Below are positions 35,247-46,509 of a stretch of DNA of 60,288 bases, piece by piece (position 1 is the first letter of the stretch; the number at the start of each line of letters is the position of its first letter). Origin of the DNA: an uncultured Muribaculaceae bacterium (GTDB lineage: Bacteria; Bacteroidota; Bacteroidia; Bacteroidales; Muribaculaceae); the NCBI GenBank assembly GCA_947626355.1, contig CANQRV010000008.1:1-60288 (forward strand), given 5' to 3'. The position numbers and the translations under genes are program-made. A model generated the notes under the pieces. The model did not search any database. It was not told the origin of the DNA and saw only the letters and a list, made by a program, of their open reading frames with translations.

Positions 35247-35280
35247 AGAGAGGGGCGGCGCCGAAGCGCCGCCCCTCTCT
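35247..35280. terminator. Bidirectional terminator between the PNGase gene and secA
   Basis: AGAGAGGGGCGGCG (35247-35260) pairs perfectly with CGCCGCCCCTCTCT (35267-35280) around CCGAAG. It lies 16 bp from each of the two convergent stop codons. T-runs are short, so stem strength must do most of the work. Confidence 0.75.
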
Positions 35281-35295
35281 TTCGGCTTACATCAA

Positions 35296-38802
<3,507 letters not shown>

Positions 38803-38828
38803 TTCTTATGGAGTGGTGTTTTGATTTT

Positions 38829-40427
38829 TTACTGAGTCGGTTGTCTGAATTTCACGGAGAGAGGGCTTGACGCCGACCCGTTCGGGGCCCTGATGCGGAG
38901 TATGCCGCTGACCGTTGGGGCGAAAGCCGTGGCGTCGACCGTAGAGGCGACCTCCATGGCCTCCACATAAGGGGCCCAGATGAAGCCCGGGGTCAGGGCG
39001 GGTGAGAGACGAGTCTGTTTGCTTACCGTGGGGAAATGGAGGTCGTCGACCACGGCCCAGCCGGGCGCGAACTCCACGAATATATCGCCTGAGACCTTCG
39101 GGTCGAGGCTTCGGCGCAGGGCGACGAGCTCCGGGGAGCCGCCCTCCAGCACGTCGCGCATGGTGTATGCCGTGTTGACGCCGCTCATGCGGCAGAGGAA
39201 GTCACGGCTCTCCCGGGCCAGCTCCTCGGTGTCGAGGCGCGCGGCCTCGATGGCGTCGCGGTCGAGGAAGAGCTCGTTGCCGATGAATGCCGAGACGTAG
39301 TTGCCGTTGCCGTGGCGGGCCGTCAGATAGGAGTTGAGCAGGCTCATGGCGCGCTTCATGGAGAAGTCGCCTCCGGGCAGACGGTATCTGGGGTCATCCG
39401 GCATCGCGTCGTCGAAATAGCCGGTGCCTGAGAGGAACACCACGACGTTGTCGCGCCCCACGTATTGGTCGAGGGCGTCGAAAAGGCGTCCGAGCTGGGC
39501 GTCGAGGCGCACGTATGTGTCGGCGAGTTCCGCCCTGTTGTCGTTGTCGCGCCCGTACTTATACGGGGCGGCCGTGTAGCCGATGTTGAGCATGTCCATC
39601 ACGTCGCCGCGGCTGCCGAGATGCAGCTCCTTCAGATAGTCGATGGCGAGGTCGGTGACCTCGTCGTTGGCCAGCGGCGTGGAGCTGAACATCCGGTAGA
39701 CGTCCTTGTCGCTGCGCGGGAAGGAATGGTTGAAGTCTACAAGGCGCTTCTGCGCCGGGAGGCCCGGATAGCTGGCCGCCGGGAGCATGGGTTTCCAGCG
39801 CATGTTGTCGATGCGCGAGGCCACTGAAGAGCCGTAGTTGCGGGTATTGATTACCGGCGGCACGTCCTTGTAGTAGGTGGTGGTGGCCCACTGTCCGGTG
39901 TTCTCGTTGAGCCAGAAGGCGGAGTTTCCGGCGTGGCCGGCCATGATTATGGCCTGCTGGGCGTCGGGGGCGATGGAGTATATCGCGTTGAAGCCTACGC
40001 CGTCGACGGCCACCTCGTCGGAGATGGTGGAGAGGCGCAGGGAGGCGGGAGAGTATGTGTCGTTGGTGTAGTTGCCGATGCTTGCCGGGTCGTTGAGCAC
40101 GGGGCGTGTCTGGCCGGTGACGGGGTCGTAGACCCTGGAGCCTGTGACTCCGGATGCGGAGGGGTAGTTGCCGGTGAAGACCATGGCGGTGCCGCTGGCG
40201 ATGTCGAGCCCGTCGACTCCGAAGTCCATGTCCTTGAGATAGACACCCTCGCGCATGAGCTTGCGGAACCCTTTCTCTCCGAAAAGGCCCTGCAGGTATT
40301 CTATGTAATCGGTGCGGAGCTGGTCAACGACGATTCCTACCACGAGGCGCGGCCTTGCGGGGCTTGCCTGAAGCACGGTTTGAAACCCGACGAGACTTAT
40401 CAGCACCGATGTCACTAATCGGTTCAT
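38829..40427 (-). CDS. Alkaline phosphatase/phosphodiesterase-superfamily protein, exported
   Basis: A 532-residue protein with an N-terminal signal peptide (about 1-22). The core starts RPRLVVGIVVDQLRTDYIEYL, where the Asp is a metal ligand of the type I phosphodiesterase/alkaline phosphatase superfamily. DIASGTAMVFTGNYPSASGV holds the position of the catalytic Thr/Ser, but the usual PxHGI reads PSASGV. Later metal-binding His residues are not obvious, so activity is uncertain. Bacteroidales often have such proteins in place of PafA. Its first 104 bp overlap the end of the DUF4105 gene. Confidence 0.75.
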   Translation of the reverse strand: MNRLVTSVLISLVGFQTVLQASPARPRLVVGIVVDQLRTDYIEYLQGLFGEKGFRKLMREGVYLKDMDFGVDGLDIASGTAMVFTGNYPSASGVTGSRVYDPVTGQTRPVLNDPASIGNYTNDTYSPASLRLSTISDEVAVDGVGFNAIYSIAPDAQQAIIMAGHAGNSAFWLNENTGQWATTTYYKDVPPVINTRNYGSSVASRIDNMRWKPMLPAASYPGLPAQKRLVDFNHSFPRSDKDVYRMFSSTPLANDEVTDLAIDYLKELHLGSRGDVMDMLNIGYTAAPYKYGRDNDNRAELADTYVRLDAQLGRLFDALDQYVGRDNVVVFLSGTGYFDDAMPDDPRYRLPGGDFSMKRAMSLLNSYLTARHGNGNYVSAFIGNELFLDRDAIEAARLDTEELARESRDFLCRMSGVNTAYTMRDVLEGGSPELVALRRSLDPKVSGDIFVEFAPGWAVVDDLHFPTVSKQTRLSPALTPGFIWAPYVEAMEVASTVDATAFAPTVSGILRIRAPNGSASSPLSVKFRQPTQ

Positions 40428-41670
40428 TTCTATTATAACTCTCTTTATACGCTATTATTGCGTAAGTTGCCGAAAGGATGAGGGCCGAGGACATCCAGGG
40501 GAAGACGGCTGGGTCGGCGCTCTGGCGCTGCATTGGCCAGACGGCGAGCAGCACGGCGATCACGGCGATATTGTAGAATGCGACGGCCCTTGCCAGGGGC
40601 TGCGTCGCCCTCCGCCAGAGGCATGCTCCGGCTATGAGCTGCAGCGGGTTGAGCCAGATGGCGAGCATGTTGGGAGAGGTGGCCTCGTGGCTCGAGAAGA
40701 AGACGAGGAAGCACACAAGACACCCGGCTATACCCGTGAAGCAGAAGAAGAGGGAGTTCCACCACTTCACGATTCTGCGGCGCCACCACTCCGCGACCGC
40801 CACGGCCACGCTGACGGCGAGTACCAGAAGCGCCACGGCCATAGGGCCGCGGAGCCAGGGGGTGGGAGGCAGCTGCTGCGGGCCGCGGCCCTCCACTATC
40901 ACATGCTCCTCCTTCACCACGGGGCGCCCGTCGGAGAAATGGGCGGTCTGCATCCTCTGCATCATCTCGAGTGGGACGAACATCTCGTCGCGCCCGGTGA
41001 GCTCATGGTCGAGCCCGGAGCCAAGCACGAGGTCGATGCCGAACTGATACCAGGGATAATTCCAGTTGTATGCTCTCATCTCGTTGCGGTAGGAGCCGTA
41101 GGTGAGGCTGTCGCTGAATATCGGTCTCAGGTGAGTGGCTCCCTCGAGGCGGTCGAGGATGCGTGTGGCGCAGTTGTCCCTGACGTAATTGTAGCGGTAG
41201 GTGCGCATGTCTGGGAGGCTTTCCCTCTGCAGCATGGCGCGGAGTGCGGACGCTTCGCCGGGAGTGAGGTTGAGCACCTGCTCCACCACGCGGCGACCGG
41301 TCTGAAGATATTCGGGGATGAAGAAGGTGAACGGGCATCCGCCCACCATGTAGTCGGTCTCCCCCTTCACGAAGCGGTAGACGAAATGAGGCCTGTTGAA
41401 GTCGAAAAGGCCGTAGTTCCACACGGAGTCGACGCCTCCGGCGCCCTGCACGCGGACGGCCGAGTGGCCGTAGAGCTCATAGATCTCGCTTCCCGGCCAG
41501 CAGGTGATGAGGCTGATGCGGAGTGAGGAGTCGGGGCGTGCGGCGGCGGCGGCCTCGGCGAGCGGGGCCGGAGTCGCTGCGGCGCGCGTGGAGGGCAGAA
41601 ACCACAGCAGCGCCATGACGGCCAGAGCCGTCACGGCGCCAATGCGGCTGTATGTGTGTGGCGCTTTCAA
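40324..41670 (-). CDS. DUF4105 protein (Lnb N-terminal periplasmic domain)
   Basis: A 448-residue membrane protein of unknown function. An N-terminal signal/membrane segment precedes the DUF4105 domain (ISLITCWPGSEIYELYGHSAVRV, YNYVRDNCATRILDRL with the papain/NlpC-like Cys-containing segment, GSGLDHELTGRDEMFVPLEM). Five or so hydrophobic segments follow (about 270-410). The basic tail (KPRKAAPRGRNRR) is encoded by DNA that also encodes the signal peptide of the next gene. It follows asnS after 7 bp. Confidence 0.85.
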   Translation of the reverse strand: MKAPHTYSRIGAVTALAVMALLWFLPSTRAAATPAPLAEAAAAARPDSSLRISLITCWPGSEIYELYGHSAVRVQGAGGVDSVWNYGLFDFNRPHFVYRFVKGETDYMVGGCPFTFFIPEYLQTGRRVVEQVLNLTPGEASALRAMLQRESLPDMRTYRYNYVRDNCATRILDRLEGATHLRPIFSDSLTYGSYRNEMRAYNWNYPWYQFGIDLVLGSGLDHELTGRDEMFVPLEMMQRMQTAHFSDGRPVVKEEHVIVEGRGPQQLPPTPWLRGPMAVALLVLAVSVAVAVAEWWRRRIVKWWNSLFFCFTGIAGCLVCFLVFFSSHEATSPNMLAIWLNPLQLIAGACLWRRATQPLARAVAFYNIAVIAVLLAVWPMQRQSADPAVFPWMSSALILSATYAIIAYKESYNRNEPISDIGADKSRRVSNRASGKPRKAAPRGRNRR

Positions 41671-41677
41671 CAGGGGC

Positions 41678-43075
<1,398 letters not shown>

Positions 43076-43121
43076 CACTTGCGATGCTGTAATCGGGGTT
43101 GGTAAAACTTAAGAATGCATT

Positions 43122-43150
43122 GGGAGACAGGCTGTCGAGGCCTGTCTCCC
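43122..43150 (-). terminator. Hairpin after the pseudouridine synthase gene
   Basis: GGGAGACAGGC (43122-43132) pairs perfectly with GCCTGTCTCCC (43140-43150). It lies 17 bp after the minus-strand stop (43167). No T-run follows at once, so termination may be partial and asnS may be partly read through. Confidence 0.55.
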
Positions 43151-43166
43151 GGTGATGCCTTACCGC

Positions 43167-44609
43167 TTACTCGAAGCGGCCGGTGCGGAGGGCCGTCACC
43201 TCCTCCTGTGTAAGGTAACGCCAGCGTCCGCGCGGCAGGTTCTTCTTGGTGAGGCCGGCGAAGTAGACGCGGTCGAGCTTGGTGACGCGGTAGCCGAGGC
43301 TCTCGAAGATGCGGCGCACGATGCGGTTGCGTCCGCTGTGTATCTCGATGCCGGCCTGGTTGCGGTCGGTCTCGCTGACGTAGCTGATGGCGTCGGCGTG
43401 GATCTCGCCGTCGTCGAGGGTGATGCCGTCGGCGATGCGCTGCATGTCTTCCTCGGTGATGTCTTTGTCGGTCCAGACGTGATAGATCTTCTTCTTCACG
43501 AATTTCGGGTGGGTTAGCTTGGAAGCGAGGTCGCCGTCGTTGGTGAGAAGCAGCACGCCTGTGGTGTTGCGGTCGAGACGTCCCACGGGATAGATGCGCT
43601 CGCGGCATGCGTTCTTCACGATGTCGAGCACCGTGAGGCGTCCGTTGGGATCATCGCTCGTCGTGACGCAGTCCTTCGGCTTGTTGAGAAGCACGTAGCA
43701 CTTGCGCTCGGGCGTCACCACCTTATCGTCATATTCCACCACGTCGCTGTGGGAGATCTTGGTGCCGAGCTCCTTCACCACCTCGCCGTTGACCTTCACC
43801 AGGCCCTGGGTGATGAACTCGTCGGCCTCGCGGCGCGAGCAGATGCCGGCGTTTGCCATATACTTGTTTAGGCGTACCTGCTCGTTGGGGTCGATGTCCT
43901 CGAGCACGTAGTCGATCTGACGCGGACGCGGGGTGAACTTCATGCCACCCTGCTGCTTGCGGAAGTTGTTGCCCTGACGGTTCCGGTTGTTGTATCCGCC
44001 CTGGTTGTTATAGCCTCCCTGGCGGTTGTTGTTGTAGCCTCCCTGGCGGTTGTTGTTGTAGCCTCCCTGGCGGTTGTTGTATCCGCCCTGACGGTTCTGG
44101 TTGTTGTAGCCTCCCTGGCGGTTCTGGTTGTTGTAGCCTCCCTGGCGGTTCTGGTTGTTGTAGCCCCCCTGGCGGTTCTGGTTGTAACCTCCCTGGCGGT
44201 TGTTGCTGTAGCCTCCCTGGCGGTTCTGGTTGTAGCCCCCCTGACGGTTCTGGTTGTAGCCGCCCTGGCGGTTGTTGTTATAGCCGCCCTGGCGGTTCTG
44301 GTAGGGACGGTTGTGGTAGGTGTGGCTCTGCTGGGGCTGCTGTGCGGTCTGCTCGGAAGCCGACTCGGAGTCCGCGCCCTCGGCGGCGGAGGCCGAAGGG
44401 GCCTGCGGGCGCTGGTAGCCCTGGCTCTGATAGCTCCTCTGCTGGCCGTCGCCGTAGTCGCGGCGCTCTCCCTGTGCGGATGGATAGTTTACTTTCTCAT
44501 AGGTGCCCTCGCCCTCTCCGTTGTCCTGTGAGAGCGACGCGGCGCTGTTGATACGCGGTCTTTTGGGTTTCTTTTCTGATTCCATTTGACGTCTTTTGTT
44601 TGATGCCAT
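43167..44609 (-). CDS. RluB/RsuA-family rRNA pseudouridine synthase with RQGGYN repeat tail
   Basis: Converts a specific rRNA uridine to pseudouridine. The C-terminal half is canonical: S4 domain (VRLNKYMANAGICSRREADE, about 245-290), then GRLDRNTTGVLLLTNDGD with the catalytic Asp, and NRIVRRIFESLGYRV. The first 230 residues are unusual. A charged stretch (1-95) leads to 12 copies of RQGGY plus one NQGGY (about 105-205), an intrinsically disordered Gly/Asn/Gln/Arg-rich tract like an RGG-type RNA-binding region. The total of 480 residues is about twice the normal length. An alternative start is ATG 44585, which has a better A-rich leader. Confidence 0.92.
   Translation of the reverse strand: MASNKRRQMESEKKPKRPRINSAASLSQDNGEGEGTYEKVNYPSAQGERRDYGDGQQRSYQSQGYQRPQAPSASAAEGADSESASEQTAQQPQQSHTYHNRPYQNRQGGYNNNRQGGYNQNRQGGYNQNRQGGYSNNRQGGYNQNRQGGYNNQNRQGGYNNQNRQGGYNNQNRQGGYNNRQGGYNNNRQGGYNNNRQGGYNNQGGYNNRNRQGNNFRKQQGGMKFTPRPRQIDYVLEDIDPNEQVRLNKYMANAGICSRREADEFITQGLVKVNGEVVKELGTKISHSDVVEYDDKVVTPERKCYVLLNKPKDCVTTSDDPNGRLTVLDIVKNACRERIYPVGRLDRNTTGVLLLTNDGDLASKLTHPKFVKKKIYHVWTDKDITEEDMQRIADGITLDDGEIHADAISYVSETDRNQAGIEIHSGRNRIVRRIFESLGYRVTKLDRVYFAGLTKKNLPRGRWRYLTQEEVTALRTGRFE
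43965..44302 (-). repeat. In-frame tandem repeat coding for RQGGYN units
   Basis: Units of 21-27 bp with a core that reads CCTCCCTGGCGGTT on the plus strand. Some units differ only at third positions (for example CCGCCCTGACGGTT), so the repeats expand or contract in frame. This is coding sequence, not a CRISPR array. Confidence 0.85.
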
Positions 44610-44736
44610 GTCGGCCGCCGGGCATCTCTGCCCATGCGCGACACGTTGCTGGATGTGGTTTTCGGTTGATTTAATGAGTTTTTAAGTTAGACGCGGGTCT
44701 GCGTCATCGGTTAGCGCACGAAGCTGAAAACTTCCG

Positions 44737-44768
44737 CAAAAATAAAAATTAAAATTCAGTAAAGCAAA
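44737..44768 (-). promoter_or_regulatory. Promoter of the pseudouridine synthase gene
   Basis: On the minus strand: TTTG (44768-44765), 20 bp, TATTTTTG (44744-44737), exact to consensus. The leader is about 120-145 nt, depending on the start codon. Confidence 0.75.
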
Positions 44769-44794
44769 TAAATGAATCAAAAACTGAAAAAAGG

Positions 44795-44814
44795 AGCTTC
44801 CCGAGGGGGAAGCT
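44795..44814 (-). terminator. Terminator of the putative outer membrane protein gene
   Basis: AGCTTCCC/GGGAAGCT around 4 bases, 7 bp after the minus-strand stop (44821), followed by CCTTTTTTCAGTTTTT. This is a classic intrinsic terminator. Confidence 0.85.
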
Positions 44815-44820
44815 GTGGAT

Positions 44821-45849
44821 TCAGAACAGGGTGTACGACATCTTGAAGGAGAGCGAGGGGCAGACCTTGAGGCCCCGGATAAGGCCCATGTAGTCGCCCA
44901 CCTTTCCGCTGATGTGGCGCACGTCGCGTGTGAGGTTGGTGCCGTCGTGGGTGATCACCTGCGGAGCGCCGCCCCAGAAGAGCACTCCTAAGTCGAAGCC
45001 TATCTTGAAACGCTTGTCGCGTGCCGGAGCTCCGTTGTAGCCTATGCCTACATAAGGCTTGAACCGGTTGACGAAAGCAGAGGCCTTCACCATGCCGTCC
45101 TTGCCCGGCTCCATTATATAAGGAGTGCCGTCCTTGAAGTCGCCCACGTGCATTCCGAGGTGGCCGTAAGGTTCCATTTTCTCGAAGATCTTCTCATATT
45201 CGTCAGGACTGAGGTCAACATCTGTGATGCCGGGCAAGAGGGGCTCGTCGAGATATCTTTTCTCTGCGAGAAAGTCGTAGTAGTAGTTGTAGAGGTTCAT
45301 CATCAGCAGCGAGGGCATCTCCTCGGGAGTGTTGGCCACGGTGCCCATCTTGTCGGAGCCGACGAAGAAACCCACGGTGAGGTGCCAGTTGCGGTTGGAA
45401 GGTATGGGCATCACGTCTACCATGAAGCGGAAATTGACGCCTGTGGGCTTTGCCTTCATGTCGATCACCTCGTCCATGTCGTAGTTGGTGAGCTGCGTCA
45501 TGATCTCCTGCACCCTGTCGAAGTTGTTGCCCACCTGGCCGTCGGCGTAAGTCACGACGTTGAAGTGCATCGGGATATTGATATGAGGCATGACGTCGAC
45601 CCCTGCGCGCACACGCGCCCAGTCGGTGACGGGAGCGGCCAGCTCGAGGCCTACTCCGTTGGAACCGATATTGAGGCCGAGGTCAAGATGGTTGAGCACA
45701 TTATTGATGCGCATGTTGTCGAAGATGGTAAACGGGTGTCCCGGATCCATATAATCGGCCCCTCCAGCCGGAGAGAGATACTGCGCGGAAACGCCGGAAG
45801 CCACACAAAGGGAGGCGATTGCTGTAGCGAAGCGATGAAGAAGGTTCAT
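44821..45849 (-). CDS. Putative outer membrane beta-barrel protein
   Basis: A 342-residue exported protein I do not recognise. The signal peptide (1-22, ends VSAQ) is followed by alternating polar and hydrophobic stretches with many aromatic residues, such as LNHLDLGLNIGSNGVGLELA, GVNFRFMVDVMP and WHLTVGFFVGSD. The end is VCPSLSFKMSYTLF, finishing in a C-terminal Phe as outer membrane barrels do. No enzyme motif is seen. It is transcribed alone from a good promoter with its own terminator, so it is a free-standing gene. Confidence 0.7.
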   Translation of the reverse strand: MNLLHRFATAIASLCVASGVSAQYLSPAGGADYMDPGHPFTIFDNMRINNVLNHLDLGLNIGSNGVGLELAAPVTDWARVRAGVDVMPHINIPMHFNVVTYADGQVGNNFDRVQEIMTQLTNYDMDEVIDMKAKPTGVNFRFMVDVMPIPSNRNWHLTVGFFVGSDKMGTVANTPEEMPSLLMMNLYNYYYDFLAEKRYLDEPLLPGITDVDLSPDEYEKIFEKMEPYGHLGMHVGDFKDGTPYIMEPGKDGMVKASAFVNRFKPYVGIGYNGAPARDKRFKIGFDLGVLFWGGAPQVITHDGTNLTRDVRHISGKVGDYMGLIRGLKVCPSLSFKMSYTLF

Positions 45850-45970
45850 TGTCGGTCAATATATAGTGGTTACAAATCTGACGGTGTCGGAGAGGAGAGC
45901 CGGCGCCTACACCTTAATTATATAAGGGGCGGGAGCGATGGCCGCCGTCCGGTATCGTGGTTTTAGGCCA

Positions 45971-46001
45971 CAAAGATAGCAAGAAATCGGTTAACGGCAA
46001 A
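45971..46001 (-). promoter_or_regulatory. Promoter of the putative outer membrane protein gene
   Basis: On the minus strand: TTTG (46001-45998), 19 bp, TATCTTTG (45978-45971), exact to consensus. The leader is about 115 nt. Confidence 0.75.
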
Positions 46002-46291
46002 ACATTGCCTTAAGCGCGGAGAGAGGGCCGAAGGTGACGGGGCGCGGAGGAAGAAGAGGCCGACAAGAGGCCGCGGGGTCCCTAAAAGAGGGAAATCAGG
46101 AATTTTTGCAACAAAGTGGCATACATGGCGCTATCTATCTAAATCAGAATGCGTTCCGGAATTTATTAACAAGCATTAACAGTTCATTTTTGTTAAAATT
46201 AACATTTGCATTTACAACTTATTATAGTATTCACGCGGATTTCAGGGATTTTAGTTAAAATTTGTTTTTGTAAAAAATAATGCGTTAAAAA

Positions 46292-46323
46292 TTTGTTAGT
46301 TTTATTAAAGAGTTTTACCTTTG
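46292..46323 (+). promoter_or_regulatory. Strong promoter of the coiled-coil lipoprotein gene
   Basis: TTTG (46292-46295), 20 bp, TACCTTTG (46316-46323), exact to consensus, in an AT-rich surround. The predicted start near 46330 gives a leader of about 180 nt. Confidence 0.8.
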
Positions 46324-46399
46324 TGCTCAATTAGAAGCTTCAAAGGTTTTAATTCAATACGCATCTATGCTTTTTGTCTATCAAACATACACATAAACA

Positions 46400-46435
46400 C
46401 CGAGGTATCAGGCTATTTGGGGCCTGAGACCCCGG
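46400..46435 (+). promoter_or_regulatory. Leader hairpin of the coiled-coil lipoprotein mRNA
   Basis: CCGAGGTATCAGGC (46400-46413) pairs with GCCTGAGACCCCGG (46422-46435) at 12 of 14 positions around an 8-base loop. No T-run follows. It lies 75 nt before the start codon and could stabilise the mRNA or be a regulatory fold. Confidence 0.55.
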
Positions 46436-46509
46436 AAAGCACCGATGACTGTCCATTAAATTCGTTTAAAAGTAGTTAAATTATCATAATCAATTCAAAT
46501 CTCAAAGGA

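Larger units (their letters stand above)
45850..46509. other. AT-rich divergent promoter region (660 bp)
   Basis: No convincing gene. The left part holds the minus-strand promoter (45971-46001). The middle (46080-46290) is very AT-rich without clear motifs. The right part holds the strong plus-strand promoter (46292-46323) and a 180-nt leader with a hairpin (46400-46435). A 74-codon frame at 46034 has no signal, homology or start context. Confidence 0.7.

Noticed and set aside
43965..44302. Possible CRISPR array (regular short repeats)
   Set aside because: Units are in frame inside a gene, encode RQGGYN, and there are no unique spacers or cas genes.
46034..46258. A 74-codon frame in the AT-rich intergenic region
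   Set aside because: Arg/Gly-rich start followed by unrelated hydrophobic sequence; no family, promoter or binding site supports it.
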